A program made the position numbers and the translations under genes. This document shows positions 34,652 through 47,664 of a stretch of DNA of 64,000 nt, one piece after another; position 1 is the first letter of the stretch; each line of letters begins with the position of its first letter. Under the pieces are notes generated by a model, which was not told where the DNA came from, searched no databases, and saw only the letters and a program-made list of their open reading frames with translations. The stretch covers positions 39,246,116-39,310,115 of the forward strand of contig OX411558.1 of assembly GCA_948146395.1 (NCBI GenBank), read 5' to 3'. The DNA is from Fragum whitleyi (Eukaryota > Mollusca > Bivalvia > Cardiida > Cardiidae).

Positions 34652-34776
34652 ACTATTCGCTTACGGTAAATTGTTGAAATTGTCAAACACAGGCTCATAA
34701 CTGAAGTTAATCTGCCAAATGTCTCACCACGCAGAGGAACATGGCAACTTCCTTCTTACATGGTAAGGTTTTGTTT

Positions 34777-35085
34777 GTTTGATTGTTGTTTGTTTGTATG
34801 GAGTTTAACGTCCTTTTCAACATTATTACAGTTATCGCTTGATGGTATGTGCACCTTCCAATGGTTCCATGTCTTTTCTCACACCAGTATAACCACAACA
34901 TTTCATCCGAGCCACCAGCTGCTTAGCCCACTTAGATTTACAACTATTTAAACACAAGTTACTTGCGTCACATTGACTTTTGACAAATTTTGGAACTAAA
35001 GTTGGCCAAGTCGGGTTTCGAACTCACGACCCCAGTACTGACAACCCTTAGGGCAGCCTTTCTCTCAGCTAGCCGGGCTTATCTT
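34777..35085 (-). mobile_element. SINE, diverged (unit 1)
   Basis: Inverted copy with a GTTTGTTTG tail, GGAGTTTAACGTCCTTTTCA, CTCACACCAGTATAACC and a B-box complement GGGTTTCGAACTCACG. It extends to the A-box side near CTCAGCTAGCCGGGC. Confidence 0.7.
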
Positions 35086-35174
35086 TGATGACCGAGTCTT
35101 TGTCTTTAAGTTATGTACTTAATTTTCGAAACTATGACCAATTACTTAAAAATACACAAGCTTCAATTACGAAT

Positions 35175-35885
35175 ATTTGGGTATAGTTCGTTTGACTTCT
35201 ATATGGACCAACATTTTGCCAAAAATCTCAGTATCGAATTAATGAAACGTATTTTGTTCTTGTCATATCAAAATTTCTATCTAATACCATGAAGAATTTT
35301 GGTTTTTTTTCCAGAATTTGTGGAGGTGAAATAATGATTTAGTCTGTCCGTCTACATGTTAACTTTCTATCTTTCATATCTACTCGTGTCTGTAATGAAC
35401 GCAACAGCGAATTGTCTATCCAAAAATAGCTCTAATTTGCATAGGGGTTGAGTCAAAAGTATAAGGTTTTTAGCAAGTCGTTTTAGTATGAGATCGAGTA
35501 TTTTTGTTAAATCAATTTTGTCGATTTGTTTTAATTCTTTAGGCTATAAAATTTTTAATGTTTTCTGTGTTTGTTCAAAAACGGTTTGACCAGTAACTGA
35601 TACTAGTTTTTATCCATTCTGAGATGAACCCCATATTCCCTATTTACACCAATCAAAAATGATCATTTGACGAAGTCGTTGGGATTTCCACGAGGAAAAC
35701 TAGATAAGCAGTAATAAAGGTACAAATCACGTGGAATTTAAGTTTAAGATTGCCTGACTGCGATATGCTAATTAGATTGTCCAAATATGGAATAATGGAC
35801 ATTTATCTGTCAAATGTTAAGTATAATCCACGTGCTTTTACTATTTGTTTACAATTGCTTACAACTAAACAGCCTTCACCACCCC
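35175..35885. mobile_element. element J fragment (unit 1)
   Basis: Aligns along its length with 50099-50800, starting ATAGTTCGTTTGACTTCTAT and reaching ACAGCCTTCACCACCCC. The right inverted repeat is missing. A MITE-C half with GTGCAAAGCGGGGTATCATC follows at 35935-36000. Confidence 0.7.
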
Positions 35886-36917
35886 TGCTAATGAGTTTCT
35901 AGTACCTAGTTTTTGTATCCCGTCTTACAGGTTTTGCGTACGTGCAAAGCGGGGTATCATCTCAAATGTTTGCGAACGTTTTGTTATTTTAAACACAGGG
36001 TTGATCTCGTACAATTGGTGATACGTAATACTCTAGATGTGAATAATATTTGGAACCCGAATCATAATCTCCATCTTTAAACAAATACGGTAAATGTAGG
36101 CAGAGAGTCAATTTTGATTTAATAGAGTAAGATCTATAAAAAGAAGTTTACATAATAGTCACTTGTCTGGCCTTTATTATTTCAAAGGGAATTAAGTACG
36201 TCAGTCATTACATTATTTCAAATTAAGTACCCTGTCTCTGAAAAGAAGTTTTTGTTGAGCACTTGTTAATATGAACTGAAATATGAAATATGGCAGTTCA
36301 TGTTTTAAATTTGAATTCATCTTCATATAATCTTCTTCTTTTTAGTATTTTTATACCATAACCTTTTCCAAATCATTATTTGACTATATCTTAATATCAA
36401 TCATCATTAATTCAAAATAAGCGTTTGTATAACAAACTTTTAACATTTAAATGTTAGGCATAGATTAATTACACATATGTTTTGGGTACATGTTAGGAAA
36501 TTGATGATTTTCAAAGCATTGTTTTGTTCTTTTGTACAATTGTGAATTGTTACTACCTACTCCGACTCCTGTAATAGAAGTATCTTAGACAGTCCGCATA
36601 ATGCCAATCAACTTCATTTTTTGGCATAAATGTTTTTTTTTTTTTTTTTTTTTTTTCATTTCTGTTATTAATATTATGTACTTGTTTTCATTTTAAAAAG
36701 GTGTATGTATAACAAAATCCACTTCAACAGAGAAATTCATTTCAGAAATCAGACTAATATCATAAAGTAGTTAGAAGGAAACTGCCATATGTATCTGCCA
36801 GTATTTAAACCAATATTGATAGACTTAAGGACTGATGCTACACACAGCCTAGTTGATGATATCGGGATGTCGTAAAACAAAACGTGGAAACGTTGAAGAT
36901 TGCTCATTTATTTTCAG

Positions 36918-36965
36918 TGCCAGCCATTGTATGAAGACAGTGATGGAGTAGTGACTATTATTTGA
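36918..36965 (+). pseudogene. duplicate of the innexin last exon
   Basis: Identical to 28387-28434, with the same TTTATTTTCAG acceptor. No upstream innexin exons precede it inside the second unit, so it is either orphaned or usable only by long-range splicing from the exon ending at 27649. Both choices would give the same protein tail. Confidence 0.8.
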
Positions 36966-37065
36966 CTATTTCTTGCTTTTACAGTAAAACCGCCCCATGA
37001 GTTTTTGTTATACATATCTCCAAGTTGTTTTTCAAGCTCCTTCTAAGCATAGGCAGAATAAAAAA

Positions 37066-39720
37066 GAAACAATTCGGAATTGATATTTGGAATATTTTTA
37101 TTCGTGAATGGATCTAAGTTCAACAATAGATGGATGCTGTGTTAGTATCTTTTATAAGTCGTCGAATCTCTCTCAACTCTTAAAAAGTGCTCAATGCTAA
37201 TGTCATGTGTTCATAAATCTAGTGCAACATCTCCTTCCAATATAACGCTTTCTGTAAATGGAAACATGTGATGAATACATCTGTAATGGAAACAAACCTA
37301 AAGTTTGTGCAATGTGAATTGGATCGAAACAGGAAAATGCGTGACTTTACTAAAAACACAAAACGGATATTCAAAGAATGGATATGGAACAACGAATCTA
37401 TCAAATTAGTCACCTATAAACACTCACAATAATGTATAGGTTAACACGTTTTAGTGAATATCATATTTCAACTATAGATGCATTAGTAATTGACCTCGAT
37501 CCCTGATTATCATACATTTTTTCATCTTTAAATATTGGTTTCCATGAGGTCATAATGTGCCTTATAACATATCGATGTGATCAATATGTGAGATATGAGT
37601 TTATACGTTTGCTTGAATGTGGTCTTTATAAATAATGTATACATTTAGAACTATTAGAGATTATTGACACTTTTAAAGAAAAAAAACCTTGTTTCCATTT
37701 TTATGTCAAAATTTAGTAATGTAAGATTGATTGTCCGTCAATGACATCTATATTAAGTAATTCGTTTTAAATTATTTCATTTCTTCAGATTTTTCTGGAT
37801 CTTTTGGCATGTGTCGTGCTAAAAAGGCCATCAAGTAATTAACAGCATTCAAATATTGCTCATTTCTACAAGGGTCAAAAATCAGAAACTTTTCAGGCTC
37901 TTTTGCATGTACATATATATGAGAGTAAAGTTTTTAAATGGTATCACTGTCGAACTATATAGTTATATCTTTAATCAATTATTCAAAGTTGATGGTTTAA
38001 TGTCAAAAAACTAAAAGCCTAGGTTACATTTGACCTACGAGTCCGTAAATCGTCGTAATCCCTAAATCGTGCGGTGCCCTTGTCGCGACACAAGGTATCC
38101 GTGCGATCAACGCACGGAGACCATGAGACGGCCGTACGTTTGATTCATTCGATGTAGTTGGCTAATCGCACGGTCTCCCTTCGGGGATCGCGCTGTTACC
38201 TTGCGAAATTTAAAAAACAAAAGTGTAATGGAGGAATGATTAGGATGTTGTTTCTTAATTATGTTCTGTTTTTTCTGATGAAGGTCAGATGACTGAAAAT
38301 TCGAAAAAGGGTGTTTATGGAAACAAACTAAAATAATTTTGTAAAAGGTAAAATAAACGGACCAAAGTCCCGCAATGAAAGTACTCATGGAATCAGTATA
38401 CCAGAATTAGAACCTCTGTTGTCGAAATAGACTGCAGTTTCGAGATTTGGGTCGCCTACGAAATATATTTATATATACACCAAAATTTCTTCACGGGGGT
38501 AACTAATTTGTCTTGCCACTTTGATAAATCGGTGTAAGATTATGACGGAATTATCAATCACCCCATTTAGGTGTAATTTTCTTCCATTTAGAATGAGCCA
38601 TTCACAAGTGCTGACAATAAAGCTATATTTTTTTTAATCATTCTGACAGCTTTGAAATAATTTCGATCGAAATTAGTAGTCCAATATTATCATTCTGCAC
38701 GTTTTTATGATTTTTAAAGCATAACCCTCCTTAAGTGATTTAGTTTCTATAATCTTCCACCTAAGATTGCCTGTTTCTTTTGGAGAAATTTAGATCTTAT
38801 GAAATCTTACAATTGAAATTTTTCATTTATTCATTTCAAGTTGAAGATGAGAATATGCTTCAACAAATGCATGTTTTGTACGCAAAGCCAATAATAACGT
38901 TTTAAATATAGTTTTAGTGAATAAGTTAGATTGTACTAAGCGTAAAAAGTTCACTTTCACCTTTTTTTAAATGTTTTATGGTGACGTCACTTATTTGGAT
39001 CCGCTTATATGACGTCAGATAGGGTTAATGAGCAAAAGCTGGGTAAACGCTTTTGATAATTTCACAGGTTAATCAGTTGATCAGGGGGGGGGGGGGGGGA
39101 GGCGAGTTTTTCAAAATTATAATCTTTCATTATTTCCCGATAAACAATCGAAAAGTATTAAAACAATATTTTCACGTGCTAAACTGATAATTTCCTGCGA
39201 TTTTAAAAGAAATTGAATATTCGTATGAACATGAAAGATAGCATACGTAAAAAAGTTTGCAAGAACTTATTAATATTTTCTCATGTTCATACATTTTATA
39301 GTATTACAATAGAATTAGCCGAGTTAAATTTTGAGTAAATTCTCAGTTGAGCATGGCAAAAGTTTTATAATCTCAGACCCGGATGCATTTAAAATTCGCT
39401 ATCATTATTTTCCCCTATATCTCCCAAAATGCGCTTCATATTCAGTCATTTGGTATATGAATCCGGAAGGATGTTTTTTATTACGCTTTTCACTTCGAAT
39501 GAACAACCTATCAATGAAATAACTCAATTAAATTATGTAATAAGAGATTGCTTTATCGTGTAATAATGATTTATTTATAAATTTTGTTGTTAAATATTTT
39601 CTTCAGTTCAAAGTTATAGCGTGAAATAAAATTTTTGATTTGCCTCGTGCGTTTTTTTCTTGTATTTCCTTGGAATCGCCAGCTTCGAATTGTAACACAA
39701 AAATGATCAAAATTCAACTC
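37066..39720. other. noncoding DNA in duplicated unit 2
   Basis: Same content as 28535-31180. No coding exon recognised. Confidence 0.45.
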
Positions 39721-39721
39721 T

Positions 39722-39848
39722 GCGACCAAGATGAAAACGTTCACGTTTTGGAAAGAGTTCCCCGCTTTGCACTTATCCTTACGTGCAAAGCGGGGTACTG
39801 ATTTCAAATTTTTTGAACGTTGTGTATCCTGAACGCAAGACTGGTTCA
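39722..39848. mobile_element. foldback MITE-C copy (unit 2)
   Basis: Duplicate of the element at 31188-31315. Confidence 0.75.
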
Positions 39849-40317
39849 TGAATTCAAATCTTGATTTGCGGTAAGTGCCATCCATTGTTTTCATTGGGAT
39901 ATGAAACAAAATCACTAATAGAAAACCTAAATATAAACTATGACCTTTAAACATAAGTCTTAAAAGATAATATATCATGAAAATAGAAAAAAAATGGTCT
40001 TTTAGACAGCAAACAGTGAAAAGGTGAAAACAATTTGTTCCTAGAAATTTCTGTCGATAGCTCAAACCTCGTAACTACAGCTTCAATTAGTCTGAAGATG
40101 CGTGGTTTTAGTAACCCAACAACGATAAAAGACTGGTGGATCGCAAATAAGGTAGAACAAATCATTGAGACCGTACGGGGTGGAAATTGTGCATTTTACA
40201 TGAATTCGAATCTATTTTTCTCAACATTTGACAATCTCTGTCCAATGGCCGAAGACAATAAGACTTCCCTCTCCAACGGTTTACCTTTATAACTAAATGA
40301 TCTTTTGGTCAGCTGAT

Positions 40318-40745
40318 GCAGTTAAAAAAATCGTGGAATTGACAGGACGAATGATTTTGGAATGATTTTTTAATGGAATTGAATGAGTGTGTGGAGCGAG
40401 TTTTTAGTGAAAGTTGATCCAATATCGCGTATTTTGTTCAGTATGAACAAAGTTATCGATATTCATTCACTCCTTTTAATAAAATATGTGTAAATTTCTG
40501 TTCTTGTGCCTTCACGGGCATATCAGACACTTTAAAATCCAAACCAGCCATTAAAATCTTAGAATAATTTGGTCGATTTGAATTAAATGTTGATCGTCTT
40601 GGTCGATTTCTCATGTTTTCTAAAGATTCTGGATCGTTTTTAGTCGATTTGAATGAATGTTTGGACTGAATGAACAGAGCGCTTAGAGAGATTTAGAATG
40701 GTTTCGATCGGAATGACAGTCAATTTCACGGTGTTACTAACTGTA
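40318..40745 (+). mobile_element. MITE-A copy 7 (unit 2)
   Basis: Duplicate of MITE-A copy 6, made by the segmental duplication rather than by transposition. Confidence 0.8.
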
Positions 40746-42766
40746 TAAACTAATATACCCTTTCAACATTTGACACTCTCTATCCAATGACCAAAGACAA
40801 TGAGACTTTTCTCTAGCCAACGCATAACCTTTATCAATACGCAAATGATTATTTTTGTCAATTGTTATGAATACCTTGTCACCAAAAGAGGAGCTTTTTT
40901 TTCATAAAATAAAGATCAAAATAAAGATATTATCATTATGATTATGATAATTATTATTATTGTTATTTTTTTTATTATTATTATAATTATATCACTGCAC
41001 GAACTCCGTTTGGTGGCAATTTTTCTTTGTGAGAATCTGATATTTCTATTATTCGTGTTTATTTCTTTTCTTATTGCTAAAGTCCCATTTATAGGACTGT
41101 TGAGGCTCAGCAGCGGATTTAGGCTTTTCTTTAAAGGGGGTTCGAACATACAAAAGGGGACTCGTTTTCACAGAATCACAATATTACATAAGTTCAATCG
41201 TTATCCTGCTGAAATTGAATTTTGAATACTCACATTTGCTATCTTTTGGGCATATCGGACGAGTCCGCCTTAAAATTTTCTTTCCCAGAAAAATCAAGAA
41301 GATGGCAGACAATGTATGCTAAGACCAGACTGCACAACTGTGCAGACTGATCTTTGCCTATAATGCCTTCCAAATTTTTGTTCACAACAGGAATATTTAG
41401 TGAACAGCAGAAGCGGGTTTTTTGACATTGTATGTGAAAATGAAATAATCGGGCTTCAGAGGGGGTTCGCCCTTTGAATCCACAACTGAGGCTAGGGTTG
41501 TTTTGCAGTTGCCCATCTGGATTCCCTCCTATCAATTCTCCCAGATTTTGATGAATTTCGAGATTACCTCTATTCTACACCTGTTCTATTTAGTCTGTAA
41601 ATGGGCACTGTGAAAAAAAAGAAGAAAAAAACAAACAAAAAACAAACAAACAAAAAACCCAAAATAAACACTGGAATATCAGCGAATTCAAAGTTACCAT
41701 AGTGACAATGCCAATTTGTCGGATCAATCTTTAAAACTATTTTCATGTTTCTCACAATTTTTGTCTATTTCAATCAAACTTAACAGAAATGATAAGATGG
41801 ACAATTACTTTTAAAATACGATTTAACCACTTGGACGACGAATCTGAAAAGAGAACCTTATTTTTGACTAGTTGAAGTTTCATGTACTCGGTTACTTTTT
41901 TTGTGAAGCGACCAATGATTTTTTAAGATTAACCTTTCTACACGAAATAAAGATTTTCATTAGAACCAATTAATGAGAGAAGATTAAATACATTTGCGAA
42001 CATTGTCTTTTTAAATTTCAAGTTTTAAAATGGTCCACCATGAAGGAGGATTTGAGGCTTGGTGAGTAATGTTTCAAAATTATTTAACATATATCACAAC
42101 AAAGGTTATTGTTTTATAATTTGATTTTCGCCATGCAGGTTAATAATTACCTACATAACAAAAAGTTGGATTTTGCCACAATACCTTAAGATTACTCGTA
42201 TAAGCATTTTTAAAAAAAATGATTAAAATGATAATTTTTTAGTGGAGTCACTCACCACCTTTTAGTTTTTTTTTACCCCCCCCCCCCCCCCCCGCATATT
42301 TTGAACGCGTAAAACCTGTAGATTCTGCAAGTTCACGTGTACCTATATGCACACACGACCTAATCCACATGCGATTGCGTCATTATTCGAGTTGTGTCTG
42401 TCATATAGGTTATGTAGATATAATAAAGTAAAGAACTAAAATTTGATTGTAAAACAATCGCCTGTATTTTGACATTTTTTCTTTCCCGAATGCATGGTAT
42501 AAATTTCGCCAATATTTTCGAGTATGCACATGTAATATCTATCTGTAATGTCAACCCAATCGCTTTTGTCTTTCTTTTATTTTTTACTAAATATGCATTG
42601 AAAATGAAAACAAAAGAAACGAGTTAATTACTCTTTATACGTTTACTCATTGATTAGTGCTAGTTTGAAAAAGTTGCGTGTATAATATATACGAACCTGT
42701 GCGTGACTTTTCCAACTTTTTCATGTGTGTGAAAGACATACATTGAAAAGCCTGTCATGCATTCAG
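40746..42766. other. noncoding DNA in duplicated unit 2
   Basis: Same content as 32214-34224. A 98-residue minus-strand frame at 41239-41535 is open here and broken in unit 1, which argues against a real gene. Confidence 0.45.
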
Positions 42767-43062
42767 GATATCATACGGCGCAAACTGTTTGCAAAGTATA
42801 CACTGCTTGCGTGCAAAGCAAGGTATAACTTGCAAACATTTAAGGATGTTTGCATGGCGCGTTAGGATGACAAAGCGGCGAAAGCTGTTTGCAAAATATA
42901 CTCCGCTTGCGTTAAATGCGGGTAATAATTTGCAAACATTCAATGCTGTTTGAAAGACGCGTTTACTATGGAAAAACAGTTAACTGTTTGCAGAATATAC
43001 CCCGCTTGTGTGTAAAGCGGGATAAAATTTGCAAACAGTTTGCACCATCTTGTCATCCTGAA
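42767..43062. repeat. three tandem MITE-C hairpin cores (unit 2)
   Basis: Duplicate of 34225-34520. Confidence 0.7.
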
Positions 43063-43318
43063 ATCAGTGCAGGTTATATTAAAAAAATTCTGGTATTTTG
43101 TAACCGAGACTTTACGTCCCCGTAGCTATCTATTTAGACAGCGGTGAAGACTCGGATCAGACTATGTGGATGCACATGCTGATCCGAGTCTTAACTATTC
43201 GCTTACGGTAAATTGTTGAAATTGTCAAACACAGGCTCATAACTGAAGTTAATCTGCCAAATGTCTCACCACGCAGAGGAACATGGCAACTTCCTTCTTA
43301 CATGGTAAGGTTTTGTTT

Positions 43319-43627
43319 GTTTGATTGTTGTTTGTTTGTATGGAGTTTAACGTCCTTTTCAACATTATTACAGTTATCGCTTGATGGTATGTGCACCTTC
43401 CCATGGTTCCATGTCTTTTCTCACACCAGTATAACCACAACATTTCATCCGAGCCACCAGCTGCTTAGCCCACTTAGATTTACAACTATTTAAACACAAG
43501 TTACTTGCGTCACATTGACTTTTGACAAATTTTGGAACTAAAGTTGGCCAAGTCGGGTTTCGAACTCACGACCCCAGTACTGACAACCCTTAGGGCAGCC
43601 TTTCTCTCAGCTAGCCGGGCTTATCTT
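43319..43627 (-). mobile_element. SINE, diverged (unit 2)
   Basis: Duplicate of 34777-35085 with one substitution noted (C at 43402). Confidence 0.7.
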
Positions 43628-43716
43628 TGATGACCGAGTCTTTGTCTTTAAGTTATGTACTTAATTTTCGAAACTATGACCAATTACTTAAAAATACACA
43701 AGCTTCAATTACGAAT

Positions 43717-44427
43717 ATTTGGGTATAGTTCGTTTGACTTCTATATGGACCAACATTTTGCCAAAAATCTCAGTATCGAATTAATGAAACGTATTTTGTT
43801 CTTGTCATATCAAAATTTCTATCTAATACCATGAAGAATTTTGGTTTTTTTTCCAGAATTTGTGGAGGTGAAATAATGATTTAGTCTGTCCGTCTACATG
43901 TTAACTTTCTATCTTTCATATCTACTCGTGTCTGTAATGAACGCAACAGCGAATTGTCTATCCAAAAATAGCTCTAATTTGCATAGGGGTTGAGTCAAAA
44001 GTATAAGGTTTTTAGCAAGTCGTTTTAGTATGAGATCGAGTATTTTTGTTAAATCAATTTTGTCGATTTGTTTTAATTCTTTAGGCTATAAAATTTTTAA
44101 TGTTTTCTGTGTTTGTTCAAAAACGGTTTGACCAGTAACTGATACTAGTTTTTATCCATTCTGAGATGAACCCCATATTCCCTATTTACACCAATCAAAA
44201 ATGATCATTTGACGAAGTCGTTGGGATTTCCACGAGGAAAACTAGATAAGCAGTAATAAAGGTACAAATCACGTGGAATTTAAGTTTAAGATTGCCTGAC
44301 TGCGATATGCTAATTAGATTGTCCAAATATGGAATAATGGACATTTATCTGTCAAATGTTAAGTATAATCCACGTGCTTTTACTATTTGTTTACAATTGC
44401 TTACAACTAAACAGCCTTCACCACCCC
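43717..44427. mobile_element. element J fragment (unit 2)
   Basis: Duplicate of 35175-35885. Confidence 0.7.
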
Positions 44428-44819
44428 TGCTAATGAGTTTCTAGTACCTAGTTTTTGTATCCCGTCTTACAGGTTTTGCGTACGTGCAAAGCGGGGTATC
44501 ATCTCAAATGTTTGCGAACGTTTTGTTATTTTAAACACAGGGTTGATCTCGTACAATTGGTGATACGTAATACTCTAGATGTGAATAATATTTGGAACCC
44601 GAATCATAATCTCCATCTTTAAACAAATACGGTAAATGTAGGCAGAGAGTCAATTTTGATTTAATAGAGTAAGATCTATAAAAAGAAGTTTACATAATAG
44701 TCACTTGTCTGGCCTTTATTATTTCAAAGGGAATTAAGTACGTCAGTCATTACATTATTTCAAATTAAGTACCCTGTCTCTGAAAAGAAGTTTTTGTTGA
44801 GCACTTGTTAATATGAACT

Positions 44820-45220
44820 ACAACAAAACATTTCTTAAAATGCTAACAAAAACGACTGCGGCCAGTCTAAATAGTCACATCTTTCTATTATTCCTAACAT
44901 TCAACTGCATTCAAAAATAACTAATCATAATTTTTTCCTCCATTGAGGTATGAATCAAAGTAAACCTACGTTTGAATTTGAAAAAAAAATAAAATACTGC
45001 TTACGGTTTAAACTTCCATAAAAAACATCTCGAAATTGAAAAACAATGAAAGATGAAAAGAATTGTTTTTCTAACCTCTGGAGGTATTTAAAAAAAATGT
45101 ACAATGTATTGGAAAACAAAGTTGACCTGTCACTCATTTTTTTCGTTACCTCTCGGTAATATCCGCGAAGTCATTTTCAGAATATTACTTTCAGATCAAA
45201 TAAATTGATGCAAATGCAAA
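44820..45220. other. noncoding DNA, nothing recognised
   Basis: Unique sequence following the duplication. Confidence 0.4.
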
Positions 45221-45305
45221 TGCGTCCGTAGCGCAGTGGTCTAAAACGTTCGGTAATTAGTGTCAATGAACTGACAGACCCAGTTCGAATACGCACGGAG
45301 TCGGA
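45221..45305 (+). mobile_element. tRNA-like SINE head
   Basis: A-box GTAGCGCAGTGGTC and B-box CCAGTTCGAATAC with about 45 bp between them. The acceptor stem does not pair cleanly, so a tRNA-derived repeat is more likely than a functional tRNA. Confidence 0.5.
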
Positions 45306-47137
45306 TATAGTAAATTTATTTCTTAAATGATTTTAACTTAAATTTAATCATATTTATTGCCTCTTTAATTTCTTGATTATAATATTTTGTATTGACAGCG
45401 TTCTTTTTTCTTCATCAAATATCTCACTTAATAAGCTGTTGTCACCTATTCAAGCTGAGATCACGAGGTTTTGATCGTCTACTTTGCCTTTTTTAAAACT
45501 GACGCAGTGACTGAAATGAATTATTTTCTTTCGTCCATGAGATTCAATGCTAATGATATTACATTTTTTTTCCTTTGTTTGTCGTCAATTGTTTTAATTC
45601 TTTCAACGGAGATCTTAATCCTATTTTTTATTTTATTTTCCTCAATAAACCATCAGATATAGACAGAGACCGAGTAAAGAGGAAAGTGGCAAATTTATCC
45701 TGTACTTTTCTAAAACCCACTTTTGTGTTGTGCGTAGGCTACTGAGCAATGCGAAATCACTTAATGCTAAATATCAAACGGTTAACCTACACAGAGCGAA
45801 TGATAAAATTAGGTAAACTCTGCCGTGTATTTTATTTCATTATTTTTAATAATTTTCAAAAGATTTAAATAGCCTTAAAAGTAACATCGTATGAAAAAAA
45901 AAGAAATAAAAAGACGAGAGAGTGTCTCGATCTTCGGACCTCTAGCCTTACGCCTATATCTATCTCTGGTCATTTATCACAACGGGGTATATTTTGTAGT
46001 AACGTCCATTTATTTGTTATCTATATAAGGAAGTGGGTACCGAATATCAATGAAGGTCAACAGGTATATCAAACGAGACACGGGTAAAAAATGTTTCACA
46101 ATACTTTATGAATATGCGATGCGGATCTATACATAAGTTTCATTAGGTTCTATGTTTCATACATACATTAATTCAAATAATACGCTCTTCATAATCGATA
46201 ATCAAATATCATGAAGCAAAATGTTAATATTTCTCCAAAACGAGTCAGAAACATAAGGGACACTTTGGGTAGGTTCATATCGGACTCGGTTTCGACCCGA
46301 GTTAACCGGGTTTCCATCAGAACGACCTCGGTTTCGACACTAGTGATGTCATTTTAACCTTTCAACATCGACGCTTCTGATCCTGGGTCAGGCCGGTGTT
46401 ACTTGGGTTCCAAAATGGCGTCGAAAATAGTGCACAACAATTCGATAACATAGAATAAAAGTTCTCTTTTACTTTAAACAACAAATATTTTTTTCTTATT
46501 TCATATAGTATTTTGCACGAGTTTATCACATTTCTTAATGGGATAACGATATTTCATGGTTGAATAATTATTGTAGCGGTAAGTGTGAAGTTTGTTTACT
46601 ACCACCAGTGGGTAACTCCGTTCATATGAATGTCCTTTCTGCGCATGCATATTACAGTCAATTTTAGATAATTACATCATCTCTCGCGACTCTCGGGCTG
46701 CCATTTGAATTTCCCCTTTGTGAGCAGACGTGCAAAATAACTGCGTACTGAAATTGTTTTCACCAGTAAATTAAAACATATTTCAGCCAATTCAATATTT
46801 TTCAGTAGGGAAATACCTCCTTATTAGGTCTCGAGATTGTTGACGGATGTAAGATCTTTGATACCAATTTTTGGCGAAACCTCTTTGGTGAAGCCATAGA
46901 TATCCACACCCCGCCATACTACAGGTTTATCACAATTTATTACGCACTAAACACTCAAATAACCCGCGTTGGTATTTTTCGTTCAACCTAAGTACCATCT
47001 TAAGCTATTGTTAGGCTCTTAAGTTAATGATATATAGCGGCCTGACATCACTTTTAGCTTTTTATTCAATAATGATGATAAAATCCTTCTGTCAAAAATG
47101 ATTCTTTAATGTTTCGTCTTGTTTTGTACAAAGACCT
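45306..47137. other. noncoding DNA, nothing recognised
   Basis: A GC-richer stretch with two CTCGGTTTCGAC motifs lies near 46285-46345. No coding exon recognised. Confidence 0.4.
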
Positions 47138-47646
47138 TACAGTAATTAACATCGTGAAATTGACTTGAACCTCAATGAAAACTTTTCTAAATAGCTCACC
47201 CAACTTCATTCATTCATTCATTCATTCATTCATTCATTCATTCATTCATTCATTCATTCATTCATTCATTCATTCATTCATTCATTCATTCATTCATTCT
47301 TTCATTCATTCATTCATTCCAAACACTTACTCCATGGACAAACATTGAAAAACGCGAGAAAATATAAGATCAACAACTACAATCAAGATTAAAATCGCTA
47401 GAAAAATCCACGATTCTACAGATTTGATTGAAATTTATAAGCGATTTATTGGTTCGTGAAGACATAGAAAGCTATTTATAGAACTTGTATGCATATTTTA
47501 TTAAAGGGAGGTCCAATTTCGACGAAATTATCGATATTGTATTAAGTGCCTTAAATTTCACTTAAAACTCGCTCCACACACTCATACAATAATTCAGAAA
47601 TCACTCCAAAATCATTTCACTTGTCGATTTCACAATATTGTTATAT
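47138..47646 (-). mobile_element. MITE-A copy 8 with ATTC expansion
   Basis: TACAGTAATTAACATCGTG at the left and TTTCACAATATTGTTATAT at the right. The family's short internal ATTC run has grown to about 110 bp. Confidence 0.75.
47206..47319. repeat. ATTC microsatellite inside MITE-A
   Basis: About 28 CATT units with one interruption near 47299. It occupies exactly the position of the 3-4 unit run in the other MITE-A copies. Confidence 0.9.
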
Positions 47647-47664
47647 GGAACATTTCAAATAATT

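Larger units (their letters stand above)
27756..36277. repeat. tandem duplication, first copy (8.5 kb)
   Basis: Starts AAATATGGCAGTTCATG in the last innexin intron and ends TTGTTAATATGAACT. The second copy follows after the 8 bp GAAATATG. The offset drifts only from 8530 to 8542 bp through homopolymer indels, and few substitutions were seen. Contents: last innexin exon, MITE-C copies, MITE-A copy 6, a SINE, and an inverted-repeat element fragment. Confidence 0.97.
36286..44819. repeat. tandem duplication, second copy (8.5 kb)
   Basis: Same order and sequence as 27756-36277. Differences seen are homopolymer indels (poly-T near 36632, poly-G near 39090, poly-C near 42278), a 1 bp indel near 39883, and substitutions such as T32873/G41407, T32883/G41417, C33077/T41611 and A34860/C43402. 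Confidence 0.97.

Noticed and set aside
41239..41535. 98-residue minus-strand frame in duplicated unit 2
   Set aside because: Broken in the otherwise near-identical unit 1, and no domain recognised.
45221..45305. Functional tRNA gene
   Set aside because: A and B boxes present, but the acceptor stem does not pair cleanly; better explained as a SINE head. The same applies to 1964-2048.
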